A stretch of 64,000 nucleotides of DNA. Origin: Streptantibioticus rubrisoli. GTDB lineage: Bacteria; Actinomycetota; Actinomycetes; Streptomycetales; Streptomycetaceae. The translations under genes and the position numbers were made by a program. Numbering within the stretch: position 1 is the stretch's first letter; each line of letters starts with the position of its first letter. A model generated the notes under the pieces. The model had not been told where the DNA came from, did not search any database, and saw nothing but the letters and a program-made list of their open reading frames with translations. Shown here in pieces: positions 1 to 7,778 of this stretch. The stretch spans positions 83,519 to 147,518 of the forward strand of contig NZ_JANFNH010000012.1 of NCBI RefSeq assembly GCF_024436055.1. The letters run 5' to 3'.

Positions 1-86
1 TCCTCCTCGGTGGCGCCCTCGATCTGGTAGGCGGCGGTGGACACACCCCAGCGGAACGTCGGCGGCAGTGCGGGGATCTGCGGCAT
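1..86 (-). CDS. GH1 family beta-glucosidase (N-terminus only)
   Basis: Only the first 28 codons are present; the gene continues beyond the left edge. Reading the minus strand from an ATG at 86 gives MPQIPALPPTFRWGVSTAAY followed by QIEGATEE. This matches the N-terminal signature of glycoside hydrolase family 1 (F-x-W-G-x-S-x-A-A-Y-Q-x-E-G-A), which contributes to the substrate-binding end of the barrel. GH1 enzymes hydrolyse beta-glucosides and related sugars, usually in the cytoplasm. No clear Shine-Dalgarno is seen, and an in-frame ATG at 95 would add three residues. The family call is strong for so short a piece, but substrate specificity cannot be judged. Confidence 0.8.
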   Translation of the reverse strand, partial: MPQIPALPPTFRWGVSTAAYQIEGATEE

Positions 87-98
87 GGGATGCATTGT

Positions 99-136
99 GG
101 GGGCAAGTCGCCCCGCGACTACAGGGGCTTGCCCCC
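99..136 (-). terminator. Hairpin terminator after the membrane-protein gene
   Basis: GGGGGCAAG at 99-107 pairs perfectly with CTTGCCCCC at 128-136, and an inner CCCC/GGGG pair extends the stem. It lies 5 bases past the stop codon of the minus-strand gene ending at 142 and before the GH1 start. No T-run follows, as is usual for Streptomyces terminators. The GGGGCAAG/CTTGCCCC core recurs in repeat family B at 16.1-16.3 kb. Confidence 0.6.
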
Positions 137-141
137 GGAAA

Positions 142-921
142 CTACGCCACGTCCTTGCGGCTGATCGCCAGGTAGCCGACGAACAGCGCGATCACCGCGG
201 CCAGGCCCAGGCTCACCGGGCCGGTGCCCCAGCCAAGGCCGCCGCGGCTGGCGGGGACGCCCAGCCAGTCGGCGAACGAGGCGCCCAGCGGGCGGGTCAG
301 GATGTAGGCGAACCAGAAGGCGAAGATCTCGTTGAGCCGCAGCTTCCAGTAGGCCAGCGCCGGAACGGCGATCAGTACCGCGAACAACACGCCTGAGGAG
401 AAGTAGCCCAGTTTCATGGTGCCCGCGGTCATGTCGCCCGCGGCGGTGCCCAGCGCGAACGTGGCCATGACCGTGGCCCAGTAGAAGACCTCACGGCGAC
501 GGGTGTGGATGCTGTGGATGGACAGCGTCTTCTCGCTGCGGTACCAGACGGCGAAGATCGCGGCCAGCACCAGCGCGTAGAACGTGGTCGAAACGACGTA
601 CGGGATGCCCAGGACCACGTGCAGCACGTCGGCGGCCATGGTGCCGAACACGCTGACCATGGTGACCGCCAGCCAGTAGACCCAGGAGACGTAGCGGCGC
701 GCGGAGAACTGCAGCGCGAGCGCGACGACCAGGCCGAGGCCCCCGATACCGACCGCGATCACCGGGTTGAGTGACTTGGTCAGGAAGTCCGAGGTGGTCT
801 CGCCCATGCCGGTGGTCAGCACCTTGATGACCCAGAAGTAGACGGTGACTTCCGGGACCTTGCTCAACGCGTGCCGCGCGGGGGCCAGTGGCTGGTCCAG
901 CCTGAGCTGCTCTGTCGTCAT
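142..921 (-). CDS. Polytopic membrane protein, COG4705-like
   Basis: A protein of about 259 residues with seven or eight hydrophobic stretches, recognisable as the bacterial uncharacterised membrane-anchored family (COG4705-like) from motifs such as KVPEVTVYFWVIKVLTTGMG, ETTSDFL near the N-terminus and RPLGASFADWLG near the C-terminus. The function is unknown. The start was set at the ATG at 921 (MTTEQLRLDQP); a TTG 51 bases upstream is in frame, but its extra residues look like noncoding translation. No strong ribosome site is seen. A hairpin at 99-136 ends the unit, and the next minus-strand gene starts only 13 bases beyond it. It is monocistronic or cotranscribed with the acyl-CoA ligase gene upstream. 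Confidence 0.75.
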   Translation of the reverse strand: MTTEQLRLDQPLAPARHALSKVPEVTVYFWVIKVLTTGMGETTSDFLTKSLNPVIAVGIGGLGLVVALALQFSARRYVSWVYWLAVTMVSVFGTMAADVLHVVLGIPYVVSTTFYALVLAAIFAVWYRSEKTLSIHSIHTRRREVFYWATVMATFALGTAAGDMTAGTMKLGYFSSGVLFAVLIAVPALAYWKLRLNEIFAFWFAYILTRPLGASFADWLGVPASRGGLGWGTGPVSLGLAAVIALFVGYLAISRKDVA

Positions 922-1002
922 GGCGGCACAGGATGGCACACGTTCCCATGAGTCCCCTCTGCACCCCCTCAACCACGCGGTGCCATCGACGTCACACCGG
1001 TA

Positions 1003-2610
1003 TCACCCGGCGAAGTTCGCCCGTAGTTCCACTTTTCGCACCTTGCCGCTCACCGTCATCGGGAAGCTGTCCACGATCCGCAGATGGCGCGGGACCTTGA
1101 AGTGCGCCAGGCGGCCCTGGCAGAAGGCGGTGATCTCCTCCAGGGTGGGCGCGTCGGTCATCTCGCGCGGGATGACGCAGGCCAGGATCTCCTCGCCGTA
1201 CCGCTCGTCGGGGACGCCGACCACCTGAACGTCGGCGATCTTGGGGTGGGTGTAGAGGAACTCCTCGATCTCCCGTGGATAGACGTTCTCGCCGCCGCGG
1301 ATGATCATGTCCTTGATGCGGCCGACGATCGCCAGGTAGCCGTCCTCGCGCATCACCGCCAGGTCCCCGGTGTGCATCCAGCGGGCGGAGTCGATCACCT
1401 CGGCGGTGCGCTGCGGTTCCTGCCAGTAGCCGAGCATCACCGAGTAGCCGCGGGTGCACAGCTCGCCCGGTTCGCCGCGCGGCACGGTCCGGCCGGTCAC
1501 CGGGTCGACCACCTTGACCTCCAGGTGCGGCAGTACCCGGCCCACCGTCTCGGTGCGGCGCTCCAGGTCGTCGTCGGTACGGGTCTGAGTGGAGACCGGT
1601 GAGGTCTCCGTCATCCCGTAGCAGATGGCCACCTGCGCCATGTGCATCTCGGCGACCACCCGTTTCATCACCTCCACCGGGCACGGCGATCCGGCCATGA
1701 TCCCGGTGCGCAGCGACGACAGGTCGTACGAGGTGAACTCCGGCAGGCTCAGCTCCGCGATGAACATCGTCGGCACCCCGTACAGCGAGGTGCAGCGCTC
1801 CGCCGCCACCGCCCGCAGCGTGGCCGCCGGGTCGAACGTCGGCGCCGGGATGACCATGCAGGCGCCATGGCTGGTGGCCGCCAGATTGCCCATGACCATG
1901 CCGAAACAGTGGTAGAAGGGCACTGGTAGACAGATCCGGTCCAGCTCCGTGTAACCCACCAACTCGCCCACGAAGTAACCGTTGTTGAGGATGTTGTGGT
2001 GGGAGAGCGTGGCCCCCTTGGGGAATCCCGTGGTGCCCGAGGTGTACTGGATGTTGACCGGGTCGTCGAAGCTCAAACCGGCCTGGACGACGGCCGGTTG
2101 GTCCGCCGGTACGGTCTCGGCGGCGGCGGTCAGTTCGTCCCAGCTGGGATCGCCGATGTGGACCACGTCCCGCAGGGCGGGGCAGTCGCCCCGGGTCTGC
2201 TGGACCATCGTGCGGTAGTCGCTGCTCTTGTAGGCGGTCGAGGCGATCAGCAGTCGCACCCCGGACTGGTTCAGCGCGTACGTCAACTCGTGCGCTCGGT
2301 AGGCCGGGTTGATGTTCACCATGATCGCGCCGATCCGCGCGGTGGCGTACTGGACCAGCACCCACTCCGGGCAGTTGACCGCCCAGATGCCGACCCGGTC
2401 GCCCTTGGCCACGCCCTTCGCCAGCAGGCCCCGGGCCACCGTGTCGACCGCCTGCCCGAACTGCCGGTAGGTCCAACGGCGTCCGCTCGCCATGTCGACC
2501 AGCGCCTCACGGTCCGGGAAGGCGGCGATCGCGCGGTCCAGGTTGGCGCCGATCGTGTCACCGAGCAGCGGCGTCGCCCCGGCGCCGCTGCTGTACGAGA
2601 GTGTGGTCAT
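1003..2610 (-). CDS. Fatty-acyl-CoA synthetase (AMP-binding ligase)
   Basis: A 535-residue ANL-superfamily ligase, the usual length for medium/long-chain acyl-CoA synthetases. It activates a carboxylic acid to an acyl-adenylate and then to the CoA thioester. Visible motifs are the P-loop [11 protein letters not shown] (about residues 189-199), the CYGMTETSP motif, the hinge-region [15 protein letters not shown], the [20 protein letters not shown] core, and the catalytic lysine region [10 protein letters not shown] near the C-terminus. It lies 71 bases downstream of the TetR gene on the same strand, so the two may be cotranscribed and substrate-responsive. The chain length and identity of the acid are not evident. 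Other possibilities are an aryl- or cyclohexanecarboxyl-CoA ligase. Confidence 0.9.
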   Translation of the reverse strand: MTTLSYSSGAGATPLLGDTIGANLDRAIAAFPDREALVDMASGRRWTYRQFGQAVDTVARGLLAKGVAKGDRVGIWAVNCPEWVLVQYATARIGAIMVNINPAYRAHELTYALNQSGVRLLIASTAYKSSDYRTMVQQTRGDCPALRDVVHIGDPSWDELTAAAETVPADQPAVVQAGLSFDDPVNIQYTSGTTGFPKGATLSHHNILNNGYFVGELVGYTELDRICLPVPFYHCFGMVMGNLAATSHGACMVIPAPTFDPAATLRAVAAERCTSLYGVPTMFIAELSLPEFTSYDLSSLRTGIMAGSPCPVEVMKRVVAEMHMAQVAICYGMTETSPVSTQTRTDDDLERRTETVGRVLPHLEVKVVDPVTGRTVPRGEPGELCTRGYSVMLGYWQEPQRTAEVIDSARWMHTGDLAVMREDGYLAIVGRIKDMIIRGGENVYPREIEEFLYTHPKIADVQVVGVPDERYGEEILACVIPREMTDAPTLEEITAFCQGRLAHFKVPRHLRIVDSFPMTVSGKVRKVELRANFAG

Positions 2611-2681
2611 CCGTCGCCCTCCCTCGGTGCCCGATCGCGCGCCGGACCGCCACGGAGCCCACTACCCCGCCGCTGGCACCG

Positions 2682-3308
2682 CTATCCGCCGAGCCCCAGC
2701 GTCTCCCGTACCGCGGGGGCGAGGGTCTCCACGATCTCGTCCGGGGTGAGCTCGGTGACGGCTGGCAGGCGCAGCAGATGGCGGGTCAGGGCCAGGCCCA
2801 GGAGTTGGGAGGCGACCAGTCCGGCCCGGCGGCTGGCCGCCTCAGGGCCGATGACGGCAGCCAGCGCTGGGGCGACCTGCTCGGAGAACAGCCTGCGGGT
2901 GCGTTGCGCCGCGCGGTCGTTGGTGACCGCGGAGCGCAGCACCATCAGCAGGGCGTCGTCGCTGGGATCGCTCTCCCAGCGGTCGAGGAAGTGCCGCACC
3001 AGCGTGGTCGGTACCTCGCCGGGAGCCATGGCGGTCAGGTCGGGGAGCCGCAGGTCGACGGTGAGCGCGGCGTCGAAGAGTTGCTCCTTGGTGCCGAAGT
3101 AGCGGATCACCATCGACGGGTCGATCTCCGCGTCGGCGGCGACCGCGCGGATGGTGGTGCGCTCGTAACCCTGCGCGGCGAAGCGCTGGCGCGCGGCGCG
3201 CAGGATCGCCGCGCGGGTGCGGTCGGAGCGCTTCTCGGTGCTGGGTTCCGCGGTGGCCGGTTCAGCGGTGTCGGGTTCCGCGGTGGCCGGTTCATGGGGG
3301 TCGGACAT
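2682..3308 (-). CDS. TetR-family transcriptional regulator
   Basis: About 208 residues. The N-terminal helix-turn-helix domain runs RTRAAILRAARQRFAAQGYE then RTTIRAVAADAEIDPSMVIR and YFGTKEQLF, classic TetR. The C-terminal ligand domain is of the Rv-type TetR_C family with conserved leucine-rich helices. The start was chosen at the ATG at 3308 (MSDPHEP); the upstream in-frame ATG at 3353 would run through the operator array and is unlikely. The short N-terminal extension is rich in Ala-Glu-Pro repeats (PATAEPDTAEPATAEP). It is divergent from the FAD monooxygenase and upstream of the acyl-CoA ligase. It probably represses both directions and itself through the four palindromes at 3322-3405. 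The ligand is unknown. Confidence 0.88.
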   Translation of the reverse strand: MSDPHEPATAEPDTAEPATAEPSTEKRSDRTRAAILRAARQRFAAQGYERTTIRAVAADAEIDPSMVIRYFGTKEQLFDAALTVDLRLPDLTAMAPGEVPTTLVRHFLDRWESDPSDDALLMVLRSAVTNDRAAQRTRRLFSEQVAPALAAVIGPEAASRRAGLVASQLLGLALTRHLLRLPAVTELTPDEIVETLAPAVRETLGLGG

Positions 3309-3321
3309 GCACCCAAGGTAT

Positions 3322-3405
3322 GCCAACAGTTGTTGGCCCACAAGCGTTGACATGACTCATCGATCGGCGCACGATGTCAACAGACGTTGGCCAACAACCG
3401 TTGGC
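3322..3405. promoter_or_regulatory. Array of four 16-bp palindromic operator-like sites
   Basis: Between the TetR start (3308) and the monooxygenase start (3428) lie four sites of the form GYCAACA-NN-YGTTGRC. GCCAACAGTTGTTGGC at 3322-3337 is perfect outside its 2-bp centre. GCCCACAAGCGTTGAC is at 3336-3351, GTCAACAGACGTTGGC at 3376-3391 and GCCAACAACCGTTGGC at 3390-3405. The sites form two pairs, each with a 14-bp offset and a 2-bp overlap, and the pairs start 54 bp apart. The inner arms also make an inverted repeat, GTTGACAT (3346-3353) with ATGTCAAC (3374-3381). The most direct reading is binding by the adjacent TetR regulator. A promoter for each direction must lie inside the array. Confidence 0.75.
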
Positions 3406-3427
3406 ACACTGTTGAAGGGGGTTTCCC

Positions 3428-4549
3428 ATGAACGCCGCGGCACTTCCCGCCCGTACCGAGGTCGCCATCGTCGGCGCCGGGCCGACCGGGCTCACCCTCG
3501 CCATCACCCTGGCCCGCGCCGGGATCGACTTCGTCCTGCTCGACCGGCGGGAGCAGGCCGCGCACACCTCGCGCGCCGGTGTCGTACACGCCCGCACCCT
3601 GGAGGTGCTGGACGAACTGGGCACCGCCCCGGAACTGCTCGCCCGTGGCCGCCGGGCCGACCAGATCACCGTGCGCGACGGCGCACGGCAGGTGCTGCGG
3701 GTGCCGTTCGACGGTCTGCCCACCCGTTTCCCGTTCGCCCTGGTGGTCCCGCAGTACGAGACGGAGGACGTGCTCGCCTCCCGGCTGCGGCAGCTCGGCG
3801 GTGCGGTCCACCGGCCCTACGAGGTCACCGCCGTCGCCCAGGACGCCGAGGGCGCCACGCTGACCATGGCGTCCGGTGAGACCCTGCGCGCGGCCTACGT
3901 CGTAGGCGCTGACGGCATGCACAGCGTGGTGCGCGAGGCGGCCGGTATCGGTTTCGAGGGCGGCTCCTACCGCGAGTCGTTCGTGCTGGCCGACGTGACG
4001 CTGGAGCAGGACCGGCCGGACGAGGGGCTGGCGCTGCGGTTCGGTGCGGCCGGTGTCTTCTTCGTCGCACCGTTCCCCGGCGGGCACTACCGGGTGATCG
4101 CCACCGTTGACGACGCGCCCGACAAGCCGGAACTGGGCTACGTCCAGGGCCTGTTGGACGCGCACGACCCGTACCGGGGGAAGATCAGGGAGCTGGTCTG
4201 GTCTTCGCGGTTCCGCATCCATCACCGGGTCGCCGAACGCTTCCGCGCCGGTCGGGTGCTGCTCGCGGGAGACGCCGCGCATGTGCACAGCCCGGTGGGC
4301 GGTCAGGGCATGAACACCGGCATCCAGGACGGGTACGCGCTCGGGCGGGCGCTCGCCGAGGGGCGGCTGGAGACGTACGAGGAGCGGCGCCGTCCGGTGG
4401 CGCGGCGGGTGGTGGCGTTCACCGACCGGATGACGCGGATCGCGACGGGGCCGCGGGTGGTGCGCCACACACTGCTGCCCTTGGTGAGCCGGGTTCCGGC
4501 CCTTCGGCAGCGCCTGGCCATGGAGCTGGCGGAACTGAACTACCGCTGA
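3428..4549 (+). CDS. FAD-dependent aromatic-type monooxygenase
   Basis: A 373-residue group A flavoprotein monooxygenase (PheA/TfdB/RdmE-like). The FAD-binding Rossmann motif VAIVGAGPTGLTLAITLARA is at residues 13-32, followed by an acidic-end segment VLLDR. The mid-protein NAD(P)H/FAD motif is YVVGADGMHSVVREA, and the GD motif RVLLAGDAAHVHSPVGGQGM lies near the C-terminus. Such enzymes hydroxylate aromatic or polyketide substrates with NAD(P)H and O2. It lacks the C-terminal thioredoxin-like domain found in phenol hydroxylases, so it is a short form. A ribosome site GAAGGGGG precedes the ATG. It is divergently regulated from the TetR/acyl-CoA ligase unit, which suggests a shared inducer. Confidence 0.88.
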   Translation: MNAAALPARTEVAIVGAGPTGLTLAITLARAGIDFVLLDRREQAAHTSRAGVVHARTLEVLDELGTAPELLARGRRADQITVRDGARQVLRVPFDGLPTRFPFALVVPQYETEDVLASRLRQLGGAVHRPYEVTAVAQDAEGATLTMASGETLRAAYVVGADGMHSVVREAAGIGFEGGSYRESFVLADVTLEQDRPDEGLALRFGAAGVFFVAPFPGGHYRVIATVDDAPDKPELGYVQGLLDAHDPYRGKIRELVWSSRFRIHHRVAERFRAGRVLLAGDAAHVHSPVGGQGMNTGIQDGYALGRALAEGRLETYEERRRPVARRVVAFTDRMTRIATGPRVVRHTLLPLVSRVPALRQRLAMELAELNYR

Positions 4550-4588
4550 GGTCGTCCTTGAGGGCTGGAGCGAACCGCAGGAGGACCG

Positions 4589-5296
4589 ATGCCGCAAGAC
4601 AGCGCCCTGGCGCTGGTCGTCGAGGACGACGCGACCCTGGCTGAGGCCCTCACCACCGCTCTTGAGGTGCACGGCTACCGGGTGGCGACGGTCGGCGACG
4701 GCCTGCTCGGCCTGGAGCGGATCCGTACCACCGCCCCCGATGTCGTACTGCTCGACGTGATGCTGCCGGGGCTCGACGGGCTGACCGTCTGCCGCCGGGT
4801 GCGCGCCGACGGGGACCGTACGCCGATCCTGATGCTCACCGCCCGCTCGGCGGTGGCCGACCGGATCGACGGGCTGGACGCGGGCGCCGACGACTACCTG
4901 CCCAAACCGTTCGACCTCGACGAACTCATCGCCCGGGTCAGGGCGTTGCTGCGCAGGGCCCGGCCGGAGGCCACGGTCGACCTGCCGGAGGAGCTGACCT
5001 TCGGCGACCTGGTGCTCCACACCCGCACCCGCCGCGCCCGGCGCGGCGGGCGGACCATTGACTTCACCCGCACCGAAGCGGCGCTGCTTGAGCTGTTGAT
5101 GACCAACGCCGGGCAGGTGCTGCCCCGGGATGTGATCACCGACCGGGTGTGGGGATATGACTTCGGCCCCTCGTCCAACTCCCTTGAGGTGTATGTGGGA
5201 TATCTGCGCCGCAAGCTGGAGGAGGGGGGACAGTCACGGATCGTGCACACCGTGCGCGGTGTGGGATATCTGCTGAGCGAGCGTCGGCATGGCTGA
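4589..5296 (+). CDS. OmpR/PhoB-family response regulator
   Basis: A 235-residue two-domain regulator. The receiver domain has the acidic pair VVEDD (residues 11-14), the phosphoacceptor Asp56 in VVLLDVMLPG, and Lys106 in DDYLPKPFD. The DNA-binding winged helix (about 130-232) contains RTRRARRGGRTIDFTRTEAA, DVITDRVWGYDF and the C-terminal VHTVRGVGYLL hallmark. It resembles the MprA/TrcR branch. An excellent ribosome site (CAGGAGGACCG) precedes the ATG. It overlaps the kinase start by 8 bases, so the pair is translationally coupled. It is not obviously linked to neighbours, although a small export or stress regulon is typical of this branch. Confidence 0.93.
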   Translation: MPQDSALALVVEDDATLAEALTTALEVHGYRVATVGDGLLGLERIRTTAPDVVLLDVMLPGLDGLTVCRRVRADGDRTPILMLTARSAVADRIDGLDAGADDYLPKPFDLDELIARVRALLRRARPEATVDLPEELTFGDLVLHTRTRRARRGGRTIDFTRTEAALLELLMTNAGQVLPRDVITDRVWGYDFGPSSNSLEVYVGYLRRKLEEGGQSRIVHTVRGVGYLLSERRHG

Positions 5297-6647
5297 TGCC
5301 CGGCGCCGGGAGCGACACCCTCCGCTGCGGCTGAGGTTGGCGGTGGCCACCGCGCTGGCCGTGGCGGCGGTCGCGGCGGGGGTCTGCTGGGCCGCCTACA
5401 TCGCCGCGGGCCAGCAGCTCGGCCGGGAGCTGAACCTCAGCCTGATCCGTGAGTCGAACCGGGTGGTCCCGCAGATACGGGCAGGGGCCGCGCCGCCGGG
5501 TGGCGAGTGCGCCTGGCTCGGTTCGCCGGACTGCGTCCAGGTGATCCGCTCCGACGGCACGGTCACGCCCGCGCCCGCGTCCGATCCGTACGTACCGCCG
5601 GTGGTGCCCGGCGCGGTGGCGGTGGCGAAGGGGCAGCGGGGTGCGTACTTCACCGACTCGGCCTTCCACGGGCTGCCGTTCCGCAGCTATCTCACCCCCG
5701 CCGGGCCGGGGAAGGCGGTACAGGTGTCGATGCGCACCGACTCGATGCAGCGCAGCGAACGCCGGATCGCGGTGGCGCTGGTGGTGATCGGCGCGGCGGG
5801 CGCGGCGGGCGCCGCGGTGCTCGGATACGCGGTGGCGCGCACCGGGCTGCGGCCGGTGGCCCGGCTGACCAGGACGGCCGAGACCATCGCGGCGACCCGT
5901 GATCCGCGGCACCGCATCGAGGTTCCGGGGCGCGACGAGTTGTCGCGGCTGGCGGGCAGTTTCAACGTGATGCTGGGCGAGTTGGAGCAGGCGCTGGACG
6001 CCCGGCGGCAGCTCGTCGCCGACGCCTCGCACGAACTGCGCACCCCGCTCACCGGGTTGCGCACCAACATCGCGCTGCTCTCGCACGATCTGACGGCCGA
6101 GCAGCGGGAGCGGGTGAACGGTGCGTTGTCGGCGCAGATCGCCGAGATGGGCGGTCTGGTTGACGATGTGATCGAGCTTGCGCGGGGCGACGAGGCATCC
6201 TCCGGTTCGCTGGAGGACGTACGGCTGGACGAGGTGGTCCGGCACTGTGCCGTGGCGGCTCGCCGCCACTGGCCCGCGACGGCCTTCTCGGTGGAGCTTG
6301 AGCCGTGCGTGGTGCGCGGGGTCCCGGCGCGGTTGGCGCGGGCGGTCACCAATCTGCTGGGTAACGCGGCGAAGTTCTCGCCGCCGGGGGCGGTTGTCGA
6401 AGTGCGGCTCGCGGAGGGTGAGTTGACGGTGCGGGATCATGGTCCCGGGTTCGCGGACGAGGACCTTCCGTATGTCTTCGACCGGTTCTACCGGTCCCAG
6501 TCCGCTCGGGGGCTGCCCGGGTCGGGGCTTGGTCTGGCCATCGTCCAGCAGGTGGCGCAGGCTCACGGCGGCTCCGCCGAGGCGGGCAACACCCCTGATG
6601 GCGGGGCGGTGTTGACGGTGCGGTTCGCCGACTACGCCACCGAGTGA
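5289..6647 (+). CDS. Sensor histidine kinase (MprB-like)
   Basis: 452 residues, partner of the preceding response regulator. It has a first membrane helix at about 16-38, an extracytoplasmic sensor loop of about 120 residues containing two cysteines (ECAWLGSPDC), a second membrane helix at about 160-183 and a HAMP linker. The phosphoacceptor is His248 in the H-box DASHELRTPLTGL. The ATPase domain carries the N-box LLGNAAKFS, the G1 box DHGPGFADEDLPYVFDRFYR and the G2 box GSGLGLAIVQQ. The two sensor-loop cysteines could form a redox-sensitive disulfide; this is inference. Its 3' end overlaps the convergent xdhC-type gene by 16 bases, so the two stop regions are antisense to each other. Confidence 0.93.
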   Translation: MADARRRERHPPLRLRLAVATALAVAAVAAGVCWAAYIAAGQQLGRELNLSLIRESNRVVPQIRAGAAPPGGECAWLGSPDCVQVIRSDGTVTPAPASDPYVPPVVPGAVAVAKGQRGAYFTDSAFHGLPFRSYLTPAGPGKAVQVSMRTDSMQRSERRIAVALVVIGAAGAAGAAVLGYAVARTGLRPVARLTRTAETIAATRDPRHRIEVPGRDELSRLAGSFNVMLGELEQALDARRQLVADASHELRTPLTGLRTNIALLSHDLTAEQRERVNGALSAQIAEMGGLVDDVIELARGDEASSGSLEDVRLDEVVRHCAVAARRHWPATAFSVELEPCVVRGVPARLARAVTNLLGNAAKFSPPGAVVEVRLAEGELTVRDHGPGFADEDLPYVFDRFYRSQSARGLPGSGLGLAIVQQVAQAHGGSAEAGNTPDGGAVLTVRFADYATE

Positions 6648-7765
6648 ACCGTGCGGGGGACGTCGTGGTGGATGGGGGTGTGCGCGCCGGTCAGCGGGAC
6701 GCCGGTGCCGCCTCTGCGGTGGGCGACGATCTCGGCGGCGATGGACAGCGCCGTCTCCTCCGGCGTGCGGGCGCCCAGGTCAAGGCCGATGGGCGAGCAC
6801 AGCCGGGCCAACTCCCGTTCGCCGACGCCCGCTTCCCGCAGCCGGTCGAGCCGGTCCAGATGGGTACGGCGGGAGCCCATCGCACCGACGTAGGCGACCG
6901 GCAGCCGCAACGCCCGTTGCAGCAGCGGGATGTCGAACTTGGCGTCATGCGTCAGCACGCACACCACCGTGCGCGCGTCCAGTTCCTGGGAGTCCAGATA
7001 GCGGTGCGGCCAGTCCACCACGACCTCGTCTGCCTCCGGGAATCGGGCCTCGGTGGCGAAAACCGGGCGGGCGTCGCAGACGGTGACCCGGTAGCCCAGG
7101 AACTTCCCCATCCGCACCACCGCCGCCGCGAAGTCGATCGCCCCGAACACCAGCATCCGCGGCGGCGGAACGCTGGATTCGACCAGCAGTGTCAGCGGCT
7201 CCCCGCAACGGCTGCCGTCGGCCCCGACCTCCACCGTGGCGGTGCGCCCGGCGTCCAGCAGCGCGGCGGCCTCGGCGCTCACGGTGTGGTCCAGCTGCGG
7301 ATCGCCGAAGCCGCCCTGGTACGAGCCGTCCGGCGCCACCGTCATGGTGCCGCCGAGCAGCTCGGCGGGCCCCTTGACGATCCTGGCGACCGCCGCCGCC
7401 TGACCGGTGGCGGCGGTGGCCAGCGCGGCGGCCAGCTCGGGGCTGGCCGCCGGGTCGACCCGCTGGACGAAGATGTCGATCACTCCGCCGCAGGTCAGGC
7501 CGACGGCGAAGGCGTCCTCGTCGGAGTATCCGAAGCGTTCGAGAACGGCCGGGCCGCCGTCCGTCAGTGCCTGCTGGCACAGTTCGTACACCGCTCCCTC
7601 GACACACCCGCCGGACACGCTGCCGATCACGGTGCCGTCCGCGTCCACGGCGAGCGCCGCGCCCGGCTGCCGGGGCGCGCTGCCACCGGTGGCGACCACG
7701 GTGGCGACCGCGAACGGACGCCCGCGCTCGCACCAGCCCAGCAGTTCCTCAGCGATGTCCAGCAT
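6632..7765 (-). CDS. xdhC: XdhC/CoxI-family molybdenum cofactor maturation protein
   Basis: 377 residues. The N-terminal XdhC_CoxI domain has GRPFAVATVVATGGSAPRQP, GAALAV and GSVSGGCVEGAVYE. The C-terminal XdhC Rossmann domain includes DFAAAVVRMGKFLGYRVTVC and THDAKFDIPLLQRAL and VAYVGAMGSRRTHLDR. Family members bind Mo-molybdopterin, promote its sulfuration and deliver it to xanthine dehydrogenase. This fits its place as the last gene of the purine catabolism unit, 13 bases after the permease. The start is the ATG at 7765, with GGAGTGACAC upstream. The end overlaps the histidine kinase gene by 16 bases. The name follows family and context. Confidence 0.88.
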   Translation of the reverse strand: MLDIAEELLGWCERGRPFAVATVVATGGSAPRQPGAALAVDADGTVIGSVSGGCVEGAVYELCQQALTDGGPAVLERFGYSDEDAFAVGLTCGGVIDIFVQRVDPAASPELAAALATAATGQAAAVARIVKGPAELLGGTMTVAPDGSYQGGFGDPQLDHTVSAEAAALLDAGRTATVEVGADGSRCGEPLTLLVESSVPPPRMLVFGAIDFAAAVVRMGKFLGYRVTVCDARPVFATEARFPEADEVVVDWPHRYLDSQELDARTVVCVLTHDAKFDIPLLQRALRLPVAYVGAMGSRRTHLDRLDRLREAGVGERELARLCSPIGLDLGARTPEETALSIAAEIVAHRRGGTGVPLTGAHTPIHHDVPRTVHSVA

Positions 7766-7778
7766 GGTGTGTCACTCC

